Below are positions 25,790 to 35,221 of a stretch of DNA of 64,000 nucleotides, piece by piece. The stretch lies in contig NZ_CP104883.1 in the NCBI RefSeq assembly GCF_025449335.1, forward strand, positions 2,472,501 through 2,536,500, written 5' to 3'. A program made the translations under genes and the position numbers. The notes below the pieces were generated by a model. It ran no database searches. It had not been told where the DNA came from and was given only the letters and a program-made list of their open reading frames with translations. Each line of letters begins with the position of its first letter. The first letter of the stretch is position 1. This DNA is from Bartonella sp. HY328 (GTDB lineage: Bacteria; Pseudomonadota; Alphaproteobacteria; Rhizobiales; Rhizobiaceae).

Positions 25790-28335
25790 TATTTATTATC
25801 CTGCACAGTTTTTTTATCTAATGCGCGCACTTCTTTTGCGGTTTTAAGTTGAAGAGCATTTTGAGCGCGTTGGCGCATTTGCGTTAGGCTTTCTGTTCGA
25901 AAACGTGCTTTAACCGCAGGAATATCGCGCGGTGTCATCGAAAGTTCGGTAACGCCAAGTCCTGCTAGCAAGGTTGCCCCATAAGCATCGCCTGCAATAC
26001 CGCCACATACTCCCACCCAACGATCATATTTTTTTGCGCCCTTAACCGTAAGATCAATCATGCGTAAAACCGATGGATGCAAACTATCTGCCGAGGCTGC
26101 AAGATCAGGATTTTGCCGATCCACTGCCAATGTATATTGGGTAAGATCATTTGTCCCAATGGAAAAGAAATCTACATGCTCGGCAAGAACATCTGCCATA
26201 ATAGCTGCAGCTGGAACTTCAATCATAATACCAAGAGGCACACTTGGCGCACCAATAGATTGACGAATTTCTTCCGCTCGTTCTTTTAAAGCCAAAACTT
26301 CATCAAGCGACATAATCATTGGAAACATTATGGATAAATTGCCACCATCCTTAGCTGCACGATATAAAGCGCGCAGTTGCGGATAAAGAAGATCTGGCCG
26401 CCGCAATAATAAGCGTGCGCCGCGCACACCTAAAAACGGATTTTCTTCATGGGGTAAATCAAGATGCGCCACCTGCTTATCGCCGCCAATATCCAGCGCA
26501 CGGACAATAAGTGGCTTATCGCCTAATGCATTAAGCATTGCGCGATAGGTTGCATATTGCTCATCCTCATCAGGAGTATCGCCGCGCTCTAAAAATAGAA
26601 ATTCTGTTCGCATAAGTCCAACGCCTTCGGCGCCTTGCGAAAGAGCAAGTGGTACTTGCTCAGGTTGATTAATATTTGCAGCAATATCAATTGTATAATC
26701 ATCAAGCGTTGTCGCTGGAAGTCCCCGCTCGGCCTTTTGCTTTTCTTGCTCTTTTGCAATTTTTTCAATTTCAGCTTTTGCGGCATTTTGATCAACATTA
26801 TCAGGATCAAACCAAACACCGCCCCCATTGCCATCGATAATTGCAAATTGCCCATCTCGTACATCAAGCAGCGAGGGACCAGCTGCTACAACAGCAGGCA
26901 AGCCAAGCGTACGTGCAAGAATGGCGGTGTGAGACGTTGGGCCACCTAAGGCTGTTGCTATTGCAATGACACGGCCGGGGACAAGCCCTGCAGTATCTGA
27001 CGGCGACAAATCATCAGCAATGATAATCACGCCACCCTCTGGAAGATCACTTAATGAGCCAGAGGCAAGAGCTGGATCGATTTGCCCAAGCACACGGCGA
27101 CCAACGTCCAACAAATCAGCTGAACGCGCGGCAAGCAATGGATTGCTAGAGGACTTCAGGCGTTCGGCCGTTTCATGGATAGCCTTTGACCAAGACCAAG
27201 CAACGCCATGCCCCTCAACCATATGGCGGCACGTTGCAGCAATAAGGCTTTCATCATCAAGCAATTCACTTTGTGCTGAAAATATTGCGGCATCACTGGC
27301 ACCCAAACGCCTTGTTACATCATCAACCAGCGCTTTCATTTGAGCGCGCGTAGTTTCAATAGCATGTTGAAGGATTGGACCGCCTTGCGCCAAGCTTACT
27401 GGAATATCTGCAACTTCGACATTTTGGCTACTTACTTTATAAACCGCACCTATTGCTAAGCCAGGACTAGCGCTAACACCAATTATCGGAGTTTTTCCTG
27501 ATGGCGGCAACCAATTGGTCATCGCCTGTTCAGCTTTTTTAAGTGCTGCTTTTTCTGCAGCTTGCTTTTCTGAGGCGGTTAAACCTTTTACCGCCTTGAT
27601 AAAAGTTTGCAAATCTTGGCGTGCATTATCTGCTCCATCATCATCAGCTGCTGAAAAAACAACTATATCACCAGCCTTGGCATTAAGTTCAAGCAAGGAT
27701 ACCAAGCTTTTAACATCTGAAATGACATTGCCATTACGTACCTGCAATTTTGTTTTAGTTGCTTTTGCCGCATCAATCCAAACAGATGCTGGCCGCGCAT
27801 GAAGGCCGTTTGGGTAATCAACCAACCATTCTTCACAAATGGCAAAATCTTTAGCTGGAGCAAGATTTGCGCCAGCATCATCTTGCGCGCTATCATTACC
27901 GTCAAAAACGACCTCAACAACATCATGCTTATCATTGGTTTTGATAAGCTTTTCTAAAACAAACGGCTTTCGCAACAATCTTGTCAATTGACGCAATGTG
28001 TTGAGGTGACCTTCCCCTTTAGCCGCGATGCCAAAAATAAGATAGGCCACCTCACCATTTCCCCAGTCAACCCCCTTGGGTACTTGCAAAACTGCAACTG
28101 CATCCTCTTTAACTAGCTCTTTATCCTCAACCATGCCATGAGGAATGGCAACACCTGAACCTAACCAAGTATTAGCAACGCCTTCACGTCCCAACATAGA
28201 GTTTACATAGCCCACATCTACGGCACCAGCATCAATTAATAATTTGCCAACAGCTTCAATCGCCGACTTTTTGTCAATGACATCGCTACCAAGCTGGATG
28301 AGTTTTTCTTTTGAGGAAGTGCTATTTAAAGCCAT
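25789..28335 (-). CDS. fruB: Fructose PTS multiphosphoryl transfer protein (EIIA-HPr-EI fusion)
   Basis: This fusion carries the whole soluble phosphorelay from phosphoenolpyruvate to FruA. Domains in order are EIIA-Fru (residues about 8-145, phosphohistidine 66 in AIPHGM), an HPr domain (about 167-255, His179 in NGLHARPAS) and enzyme I (about 283-845, His469 in GGPTSHTAILARTLGLPAVV, with the PEP-binding barrel beyond). This fusion makes the fructose system independent of a separate general EI and HPr. It is the first gene of fruBKA, divergent from fruR, with an operator upstream. Confidence 0.95.
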   Translation of the reverse strand: MALNSTSSKEKLIQLGSDVIDKKSAIEAVGKLLIDAGAVDVGYVNSMLGREGVANTWLGSGVAIPHGMVEDKELVKEDAVAVLQVPKGVDWGNGEVAYLIFGIAAKGEGHLNTLRQLTRLLRKPFVLEKLIKTNDKHDVVEVVFDGNDSAQDDAGANLAPAKDFAICEEWLVDYPNGLHARPASVWIDAAKATKTKLQVRNGNVISDVKSLVSLLELNAKAGDIVVFSAADDDGADNARQDLQTFIKAVKGLTASEKQAAEKAALKKAEQAMTNWLPPSGKTPIIGVSASPGLAIGAVYKVSSQNVEVADIPVSLAQGGPILQHAIETTRAQMKALVDDVTRRLGASDAAIFSAQSELLDDESLIAATCRHMVEGHGVAWSWSKAIHETAERLKSSSNPLLAARSADLLDVGRRVLGQIDPALASGSLSDLPEGGVIIIADDLSPSDTAGLVPGRVIAIATALGGPTSHTAILARTLGLPAVVAAGPSLLDVRDGQFAIIDGNGGGVWFDPDNVDQNAAKAEIEKIAKEQEKQKAERGLPATTLDDYTIDIAANINQPEQVPLALSQGAEGVGLMRTEFLFLERGDTPDEDEQYATYRAMLNALGDKPLIVRALDIGGDKQVAHLDLPHEENPFLGVRGARLLLRRPDLLYPQLRALYRAAKDGGNLSIMFPMIMSLDEVLALKERAEEIRQSIGAPSVPLGIMIEVPAAAIMADVLAEHVDFFSIGTNDLTQYTLAVDRQNPDLAASADSLHPSVLRMIDLTVKGAKKYDRWVGVCGGIAGDAYGATLLAGLGVTELSMTPRDIPAVKARFRTESLTQMRQRAQNALQLKTAKEVRALDKKTVQDNK

Positions 28336-28372
28336 TGCATAATCCTAAATTAAAACTTAAGGTGCATTGAGT

Positions 28373-28384
28373 GAAAACGTTTTC
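28373..28384. promoter_or_regulatory. Putative FruR operator in the fruB-fruR gap
   Basis: GAAAACGTTTTC is a perfect 12-bp palindrome with the central CG typical of LacI/GalR-family operators. It lies 38 bases before the fruB start, between fruB and the divergent LacI-type regulator. Binding by that regulator is inferred from position and symmetry. Confidence 0.65.
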
Positions 28385-28549
28385 TTACTTAATGTCAAGT
28401 CGATTATATTTCATGAAATAAAAAATGGATAAATTGCAAATTAATAAACATATTATTCAAAAATCCTTAGAATAGCCTTATATAGAAGATCCTATTTAAG
28501 GCCTTGCTACTTTCACTAGAAATTTTAATATAAACATGACGGAATACCA

Positions 28550-29545
28550 GTGGTAAAATTTTCCTGTAAAACAATTAGTATCAAAGATGTTGCTAAAGCT
28601 GCTGGCGTTTCAACGGCAACCGTTTCACGTACCCTTGCCAATGGTAAAGTTAGTGATGATATGCGCGAAAAGGTTGAAAGTGCCATTTTAAAAACTGGCT
28701 ATCGGCCTAATTTGGCAGCACGGCGCTTACGTTCGCAACAAAACAAAACTATTGGATTAATTGTTGCTGATATTCGCAATCCCTTTTTTACCAATATTGC
28801 CCGCCTCATTGAAACGGCAGTAGAAAAGGAAGGTTTTCGTATTATTTTATGCAATACCGATGAAAATACCGAACGTGAACAACAACATTTATCGCAAATG
28901 ATCGAAGAAAGGGTCGCAGGTGTTATTCTTGCTTCAACACCTGAAGGCCTTAATAATCTTGATAATTGGCCTGCTTCTATTCCCTTAGTCTTGATTGATC
29001 GCACCCTTCCCCATGCGAAATTTGACCAAGTGAAAATTGATAATGAAAATGCCAGCCATGAGATGATTCGACATATGGTTAAAAATGGCAGAAAAAAAAT
29101 TCTTTGTCTTTATAGCCAAAATAGCATTACTGGTCTTGCCCGCAAAAACGGCTATGAAATGGCAATTCAAGAGATGGGGCTAGATGCCAATAGCCAAGCT
29201 ATCGCCCATGGTTCATCACTTTCCCAGATTGCTGCTATTTTTGAAAATATAAACGATATTGACGGTGTTTTTATCAGCAATGGAGTTTTAGCCCTGCGTG
29301 TTTGCACAGCCTTGTTGCAGGCAAAAATATCTATTCCACAACAATTATCAGTTGCAACATTTGATGATGAGCCTTGGGCGGCTCTCATCGCTGGTGGATT
29401 AAGCGTTATCGACCAACCCAAAGAAGATATTGCCCAACAAGCGGTGCGGCTATTATTTCAGCGTATGGAAAAGCCCTCCATCGATCCTGAACTAGTTGTA
29501 TTATCTGGCCAGCCGATTTTTAGGAATTCTACTCGCAATTATTAA
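28550..29545 (+). CDS. fruR: LacI-family regulator of fructose utilisation
   Basis: The N-terminal helix-turn-helix (SIKDVAKAAGVSTATVSRTL, near residues 10-29) is followed by the hinge helix (NLAARRLRSQQ) and a periplasmic-binding-like effector domain (TIGLIVADIRNPFFTNIAR). Its divergent position next to fruBKA and the palindrome between them support a role as fructose operon repressor, with fructose 1-phosphate or a related sugar phosphate as the likely effector. The start is a GTG at 28550; the upstream ATG at 28536 is in another frame. The 331-residue length is typical. Its regulon beyond fru is unknown. Confidence 0.88.
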   Translation: MVKFSCKTISIKDVAKAAGVSTATVSRTLANGKVSDDMREKVESAILKTGYRPNLAARRLRSQQNKTIGLIVADIRNPFFTNIARLIETAVEKEGFRIILCNTDENTEREQQHLSQMIEERVAGVILASTPEGLNNLDNWPASIPLVLIDRTLPHAKFDQVKIDNENASHEMIRHMVKNGRKKILCLYSQNSITGLARKNGYEMAIQEMGLDANSQAIAHGSSLSQIAAIFENINDIDGVFISNGVLALRVCTALLQAKISIPQQLSVATFDDEPWAALIAGGLSVIDQPKEDIAQQAVRLLFQRMEKPSIDPELVVLSGQPIFRNSTRNY

Positions 29546-29588
29546 AGATTGATGGGGTTCCAATAAATGCACCAATTGGAGATTTGAT

Positions 29589-30902
29589 ATGCCTTCACGC
29601 CGTCAGTTTATTTCACTTGCACCAGCAATTCTTGGTGCAATGACTATATTACCAAAAATTGCAAAGGCTCAATCAAGCGCTGAATTAGGCGGCGCGCAAG
29701 CGATCAATGCATCCGTATTTTATGGCGAGCATATTAAAGCTGTCACAGCTGTCACGGAAGTATTTGGGCGTAGCCAACGCACAACTGCCGCAATTATTGA
29801 ATATGATCAAGTCATCCAACATGACAATATTTCTAAAACTCAATGGAGCGTTGCAGGCCGCACTATATTAAAGGCCTATGCAAGCAATGATGCTAAAAAG
29901 GCAACAAATTCAAGTAATGGGGTTTTTATCATCCTTGAGCTTGATCCCAATGACGAGGGGGCAGAGACTTATGCGCCCAAGGTTGAAACACCAGCAACCG
30001 TCATGGTTTCACAGGTTAAACCATTACAAACACTATCGGGAACCATCTATCCGCCAACAGATAAAGCCATTATCAATACAAGACAAGTCAACCTTATTGT
30101 TGATGATTTTTTACAATTTAGATATATAGATCCCTTAACTGGCCTTCTGCTTAACTATAACTTATATATTCCTAAGAATTACGACAAAGCAAAGTCTTAT
30201 CCATTAGTCTTATTCATGCATGATGCTGGTGTTACTGGAACCAATCCACTTCGCACCCTACAGCAAGGATTAGGGGCGATTTCTTTTGCCAGTCCATCAG
30301 ACCAAGAAGCCAATCCAGCTTTTGTCCTTGCCCCCCAATATCCAACAGCCATTGCCAATGACGCTTCACAAACTAGCGATTATGCTGATGTTACCATTCG
30401 TCTCATCAACAGCCTATTGGATAATTATAGCATTGATAGCACACGCCTTTATACCACGGGACAATCGGGAGGCTGCATGACATCCATTGCTTTGAATATT
30501 AAATATCCCGATTTATTTGCTGCATCATTTTTAGTTGCTGGTCAATGGGATCCTGCACAGGTTGCGCCCTTAGCCAAGCATAAAATTTGGATTATTGTCT
30601 CACAAGATGATGATAAGGCATATCCTGGCATGAATGCGATAACCGATAAACTGGAACAAAATGGCGCTAAAATAACCCGTGCCATATGGGATGGCCAGTC
30701 CAGTCCATCTGAGTTTCAAGCAGCACAGGAAAAAATGATTAATGAAGGGCCAGATAGCAACATATATTATGTTGCCTTTCGTGCTGGCACGGTTATTCCA
30801 GTTGGTGAAAGTGGGCTCGGCGGCGGTCATGTCTGGACGTGGCCAATAGCTTATGCAATCCCTAGTGTACGCCGCTGGCTGCTAAGTCAGCAGAAAACAT
30901 AA
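29589..30902 (+). CDS. Tat-exported esterase with Ig-like N-terminal domain
   Basis: A 437-residue alpha/beta hydrolase. The start MPSRRQFISLAPAILGAMT, followed by an alanine-rich cleavage region ending KIAKAQS, is a twin-arginine signal. Residues of about 45-140 look like the Ig-like domain found before the catalytic domain of EstA-type esterases (VTAVTEVFG, then WSVAGRTILKAYASND). The hydrolase domain has the nucleophile Ser293 in TGQSGGCMTS and a late GGGHVWTW that probably holds the catalytic His. The substrate is unknown; short-chain ester or carbohydrate ester hydrolysis in the periplasm is the inference. It lies 43 bases after fruR but has its own ribosome site. Confidence 0.78.
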   Translation: MPSRRQFISLAPAILGAMTILPKIAKAQSSAELGGAQAINASVFYGEHIKAVTAVTEVFGRSQRTTAAIIEYDQVIQHDNISKTQWSVAGRTILKAYASNDAKKATNSSNGVFIILELDPNDEGAETYAPKVETPATVMVSQVKPLQTLSGTIYPPTDKAIINTRQVNLIVDDFLQFRYIDPLTGLLLNYNLYIPKNYDKAKSYPLVLFMHDAGVTGTNPLRTLQQGLGAISFASPSDQEANPAFVLAPQYPTAIANDASQTSDYADVTIRLINSLLDNYSIDSTRLYTTGQSGGCMTSIALNIKYPDLFAASFLVAGQWDPAQVAPLAKHKIWIIVSQDDDKAYPGMNAITDKLEQNGAKITRAIWDGQSSPSEFQAAQEKMINEGPDSNIYYVAFRAGTVIPVGESGLGGGHVWTWPIAYAIPSVRRWLLSQQKT

Positions 30903-30914
30903 ATTAAATAACGG

Positions 30915-30950
30915 ATAAAGCGGTTTTAATATTTAAAACCGCTTTATTGT
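30915..30950. terminator. Bidirectional terminator between esterase and mutase genes
   Basis: A perfect 15-bp stem, ATAAAGCGGTTTTAA at 30915-30929 and TTAAAACCGCTTTAT at 30933-30947, sits between convergent genes. Confidence 0.85.
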
Positions 30951-30997
30951 ATCGCATAAAACTGTTTATTCAACATATCGCTGAGACCAGATGATTG

Positions 30998-32341
30998 TTA
31001 CACAATCAGAGCTGCACCAGCAGGTGCAATTGCTGCAGCTTCCTCATAACATGTTTCAAGGCGTTTAAAGGTTAATGGCTTGCAATGAACAATGCCATCA
31101 GCAACAAAATCGCTAGGTTTTTGGTCATAAATACCGCAAACTGGCAATTCATTTTTCAACCGAGCTTTGGTCACTCCTAAAATCGTGCGTTCGCCCTTTA
31201 AAAATGCGGTGGTGCGTAAATCACGGGCTTCTTCAAAGCGCAATTCAAGGCTACCATCAATCAAGGTTTCTAAAATGCCGCCTGCACGTTCAAAACGCTG
31301 AAATTCTTCCCATGCAGCTTCAACAAGCACATCTGCCTGCTCACTTTTTTCGTTAGCGTCAAATGTAAAGGTAGCTGCATTTTCTTCAGCCAATATAAGT
31401 TGGCTTAACAAAGCTTGTCGGCGTGCAAATGAATCGGCAAGACCAAGTGGCATAGAAAATGGCAAAACATTAAGCGAAACAACACCCGATGAAATTGCTG
31501 CATAGCTAGCAAGATTGCACCGTGAAATATTCAATAATGGATCATGAGCACTCATCATGCGCATTGATGTTTCAACATGAATTATTGCAGGAAAAGGATT
31601 TTCGACTCCAAGATCCTTTTGAATTTTATGCCATAAAAGTCGTAATGCGCGCAATTTTGCCTTACCAAGGGCTGGATCTTGATCAAGGGCTGTTGCAAAA
31701 CCAATATGAGGCAGCGTGTATAATATGTGATGTCTGCCATCTTCAATCATTTTTAGATGACTAACAGCAACCGACAACATAGCGCCAATTTCTTGTGCCT
31801 CAGTCGCGCCGGCATTATGGTAAGGACGACCATCAGCTTCAAGCACAATACCTGGAAGCCCTGAAGAGAAAAAAGCCGACATAGACTGGGGTAAGGATGC
31901 TTTTAATGCTGCAATAGACATTTTAAGCCGGCCAGTTGTTGCAAGACTTGCTGTCGGGTCTGTGCCAAAAGTAATTTGCGTGCGATTTAAATCGATACGA
32001 CTTTTTTGCAAATAAGTAATAAACGTATCTGTAATAGGACGACCGTGAGAATGATTTTCCAAGCGCAGATGCAAACCAGCAAGGTCAATTCCATCAAATA
32101 ATTTCTCAATTGTATCAGGCTCAGGCGGCAACCCAAATCCGTAAGCATTGTGGGCGCCAGCAAAAACAATAGCAACACCATTGGCACCATTGGCAATATC
32201 TTGCTTCAACTGCTGATTTGCGCGACGAACATCAGGATCATCAGCTCGCTGCATTGCCGACCAACCAAATTGGCGTTGATTAATCTTACCACCGGAGGAT
32301 TGTTGAATTTTTACGCTTTCAACAGATAATTTGTTATCCAT
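30998..32341 (-). CDS. mutA: Methylmalonyl-CoA mutase small-subunit-like protein
   Basis: The 447-residue product resembles the small, non-catalytic subunit of heterodimeric methylmalonyl-CoA mutase, which pairs with the B12-binding large subunit to interconvert succinyl-CoA and methylmalonyl-CoA. Barrel-like landmarks are FGWSAMQRADDPDVRRANQQ, GVAIVFAGAHNAYGFGLP, RPYHNAGATEAQEIGAML and HVETSMRMMSAHDP. It is shorter than the classical small subunit because the degenerate C-terminal cobalamin-type domain is missing or reduced. No large-subunit gene lies in the window; in relatives it is usually adjacent and downstream. It is therefore an orphan or a reduced copy. Confidence 0.82.
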   Translation of the reverse strand: MDNKLSVESVKIQQSSGGKINQRQFGWSAMQRADDPDVRRANQQLKQDIANGANGVAIVFAGAHNAYGFGLPPEPDTIEKLFDGIDLAGLHLRLENHSHGRPITDTFITYLQKSRIDLNRTQITFGTDPTASLATTGRLKMSIAALKASLPQSMSAFFSSGLPGIVLEADGRPYHNAGATEAQEIGAMLSVAVSHLKMIEDGRHHILYTLPHIGFATALDQDPALGKAKLRALRLLWHKIQKDLGVENPFPAIIHVETSMRMMSAHDPLLNISRCNLASYAAISSGVVSLNVLPFSMPLGLADSFARRQALLSQLILAEENAATFTFDANEKSEQADVLVEAAWEEFQRFERAGGILETLIDGSLELRFEEARDLRTTAFLKGERTILGVTKARLKNELPVCGIYDQKPSDFVADGIVHCKPLTFKRLETCYEEAAAIAPAGAALIV

Positions 32342-32885
32342 AGCTTACAGCGTCTCCATTATACTTACACATTTTAAAGCATCACGTCCCTTAAGCATAA
32401 AGCATTTTTCCGCACGGACGAAAACACCTAAAAGCTCATGATCGCAATTTTTTTACCAATATAACCCAATCTGTCAAAAAAATCGATTATTCAAACTAAA
32501 AGCGACCTCATTTTTGACCAAAAAAGATATTTCAGCATTGCCTAATGCCAAACCTCTTGTAACACAGATAATACTATTTGCTCCTATGTTTTTATCGAAG
32601 TTAAAGACAATTTTTCAAACGCGCCATTTTGCTGCTAATTGGAACGGTTAACGTAGTTAAATTTGACTTATTATAATTTTAGTTATGCTGGTATTCTCAG
32701 CAGATCAGTAACATTTTCGTGATCTACTCATAAAAATTTGAACAGCTTAACAGGCCAAGTTTCGCACAACGCCTTGATTTTCTTGTCAACTTACTCAACC
32801 AAGGCACTTTAAAAATAAACTAAAATTTCAAAACGGCATTTGATTCGATCAAATTTGCCCTTTTGATGCTTTTGAAAGGAATGAA
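32342..32885. other. 544-base divergent intergenic region
   Basis: This region must hold the promoters of mutA and of the MFS gene. Near the MFS start, ATTTGAT at 32838-32844 and ATCAAAT at 32848-32854 form an inverted repeat around TCG, a possible operator. I see no gene remnant, and no cobalamin riboswitch pattern was recognised by eye. Confidence 0.5.
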
Positions 32886-34094
32886 ATGTCTGGTTATTCA
32901 AATGCCCAACGCGGCAAAGCGTGGAGCATATATTTGGGGGTATCGTTAATTCTTGTTGCCTTAAATCTAAGGCCGGTTTTTTCTAGCCTTTCAATTTTAC
33001 TTTCTCCCGACATTTTTGAGGCAACCGGTATAAGTGGCTTTCAAGCAGGATTATTAACAACATTACCAGTGATATGTCTTGGCATTTTTGCCCCACTTGC
33101 ACCTTGGGGAGCGTCTAAAATTGGTGCAGAACGCACCATGTTTTTAGCCCTAATTGTGCTGGCTATAGGAACAGCTTTGCGCGGATTTGGACCATTATCA
33201 ACGCTTTATATTGGTTCGATTATGGCAGGTGCTGCTATTGCTCTTGGTAATGTGTTGATGCCATCCTTGGTAAAACGCGATTTTCCCCATCATATTCCGT
33301 TAATGACTGGCTTATTTTCCATGGCACTTTGTGGTGGTGCAGCCATTGCTGTTGGCTTAACCGTCCCATTAAAACACATATTAAATGAATCTTGGCAGCT
33401 TACCCTTGCAGCTTGGGCGATCCCAGTACTGCTCGTCATTGTGTTATGGTTACCACAATTAAAAAGCCATTCAGGTGAAGGTGCACCAGCTCGCTACCAA
33501 GTTAAGGGCCTATTGAAACAGCCAATTGCTTGGCAAGTAACTCTATTTATGGGGTTACAATCAGCCCTTGCCTATTCTGTATTTGGCTGGCTTGCACAAA
33601 TCATTGGCGAACGTGGTATTGAACCCGAACAGGCAGGAATAATAACCTCTATTTCAATTCTTATTCAAGTTATTGCAAGCCTTATCATACCCGTTATCGC
33701 TGGTCGCAGGGCCAGCCAAAGCGGAATATGTGTCTTTTTGACTTTTATTGCTGGCATTGGACTGATTGGTTTTATTTTAGCTCCCTTATCAACCATTTGG
33801 ATTTGGGTTGTTTTGCAAGGCCTTGGGCAAGGTGGTCTTATTGCAGTTGCTATGGTGATTATTGCTTTGCGCTCCCATGATGCACCAGTTGCGTCGCATC
33901 TCTCGGGTATGGCACAAGGCTTTGGTTACTGCATTGCTGCCATAGGCCCATTTCTTGTTGGTACCATTCATGAGGCAACGGGCGGCTTTACCGCAACAGC
34001 TGGTTTATTTGTTGCTCTTTGCCTTGGCGCCGCAGTTACAGGCTACCTTGCTGGTCGTCCCAGAACAATTCCAATAAAAGCAGACCCCATTTAA
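32886..34094 (+). CDS. MFS transporter, CynX/NimT family
   Basis: A 402-residue inner-membrane protein with 12 predicted membrane segments. The opening LILVALNLRPVFSSLSILL and the mid-protein region SALAYSVFGWLAQIIGERG match the CynX/NimT (cyanate or 2-nitroimidazole transporter-like) branch of the major facilitator superfamily. Characterised members move small organic anions or efflux toxic compounds; the substrate here is unknown, and no cyanase gene is near. AAAGGA lies about six bases before the ATG. A nearby terminator closes it. Confidence 0.85.
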   Translation: MSGYSNAQRGKAWSIYLGVSLILVALNLRPVFSSLSILLSPDIFEATGISGFQAGLLTTLPVICLGIFAPLAPWGASKIGAERTMFLALIVLAIGTALRGFGPLSTLYIGSIMAGAAIALGNVLMPSLVKRDFPHHIPLMTGLFSMALCGGAAIAVGLTVPLKHILNESWQLTLAAWAIPVLLVIVLWLPQLKSHSGEGAPARYQVKGLLKQPIAWQVTLFMGLQSALAYSVFGWLAQIIGERGIEPEQAGIITSISILIQVIASLIIPVIAGRRASQSGICVFLTFIAGIGLIGFILAPLSTIWIWVVLQGLGQGGLIAVAMVIIALRSHDAPVASHLSGMAQGFGYCIAAIGPFLVGTIHEATGGFTATAGLFVALCLGAAVTGYLAGRPRTIPIKADPI

Positions 34095-34173
34095 CATTTT
34101 AAGAGCAGTTTATCAAAAAAGCGCTTAAATGCTAAACAACAAATTTAATTGCAAAAATTAAAAGGTCAAAATA

Positions 34174-34202
34174 AAAGGTTCAAGCAAAAAACTTGGACCT
34201 TT
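34174..34202. terminator. Terminator between the MFS and SPFH genes
   Basis: AAAGGTTCAAG at 34174-34184 pairs with CTTGGACCTTT at 34192-34202 (one G-T pair) around a loop of mostly A. It lies between convergent genes. Confidence 0.7.
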
Positions 34203-34225
34203 CATGGCGAAAAAGAATTTATAAA

Positions 34226-35221
34226 TCAAAGCAAATCAAGATATTTTTGACGTTTTTGGTGATATTCTTCAGCACTTAATAATTCATTGTCGAACATTTT
34301 TTTTAGCTGTTCCAAAGCCTCCATTGGCTTCATGGGCTCTTCATTGGAAGTATTAACAGACGAAGTATTAAAATCTCGCCCCATTTGCATACCAATGCCA
34401 AATTGCAAGCCTACCCCAGCAAGTCCACCTTCATTTTTAGCGGCATCGCGCATAGCCTTAATTTTTTCAAGCTGTACATAATCAAGACCAGCCTGTGATG
34501 CAGCATATTGATCTGCTGCCAATTGGCCGATGCGTTGCGCATTTGCCAAGCTTTCCTCATCAAAGGCAGTACCATTAATTTTGAATTTAACTAAGGATAT
34601 CCCCCAGCTTTCAAATTCATCCTGCAATAAGGCTTTTAAATCATTGGAGAGGGTTACTAGCTCGGCATCAATTTCTACAAATGCAATTTTTTTTGCCGCA
34701 ATATGGCTAGCAACTACCGTTTGCAACTGCGCAACAAAAATCTGACGCATCATATCGGTTGTAAACATTTCATCATTAGAGATCAAATTAGTCATCAATG
34801 AGGATGCATTGGTAATGCGATAATTGAAAATTCCAAACAAGCCAAGCTGTACGGGAAATTTATAAACAGGATCGATATATTTAATTTTTTCAGCTGTTCC
34901 CCAGCTTTGATTAGCGATTTCAACAAGCTGATAAAAATAGAGTTGTAACTTGTGTTCACTTTCAAAAAACTGGCGAATTTTTAATAGGCTGGTGATAAAA
35001 GGATGGTTGGAAGTTTTGAGATTATAAAGCCCCGGCTCCTCAATTTTATCAATTACCTTGCCTTCATAAACAAGGATACATCCCTGCCCTGGTGCAACAA
35101 TAAGTTTTGAGGCATTTTTTATTTCGTCATTATCATGCGGAAATTTCCACCACAAAACATCATTATGTGGCTCGCCCCATTGGATAACAGTTGCTAACTG
35201 ATTTTTTAAAAACCGCTTCAT
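34226..35221 (-). CDS. SPFH/Band 7 domain protein with C-terminal SHOCT-like domain
   Basis: A 331-residue protein without a signal peptide or clear membrane segment. The SPFH (stomatin/prohibitin) domain occupies about residues 30-250 (KLIVAPGQGCILVYEGKVID, GLFGIFNYRITNASSLM). The last 35 residues (MEALEQLKKMFDNELLSAEE) are a SHOCT-like oligomerisation module. Such 'virion core protein-like' SPFH proteins are usually encoded with zinc-ribbon partners; the ruined gene just upstream is such a partner. The ATG at 35221 shares its A with the ancestral stop of that gene; a GTG at 35224 is an alternative. Its role is unknown; membrane-associated scaffolding is inferred. Confidence 0.82.
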   Translation of the reverse strand: MKRFLKNQLATVIQWGEPHNDVLWWKFPHDNDEIKNASKLIVAPGQGCILVYEGKVIDKIEEPGLYNLKTSNHPFITSLLKIRQFFESEHKLQLYFYQLVEIANQSWGTAEKIKYIDPVYKFPVQLGLFGIFNYRITNASSLMTNLISNDEMFTTDMMRQIFVAQLQTVVASHIAAKKIAFVEIDAELVTLSNDLKALLQDEFESWGISLVKFKINGTAFDEESLANAQRIGQLAADQYAASQAGLDYVQLEKIKAMRDAAKNEGGLAGVGLQFGIGMQMGRDFNTSSVNTSNEEPMKPMEALEQLKKMFDNELLSAEEYHQKRQKYLDLL

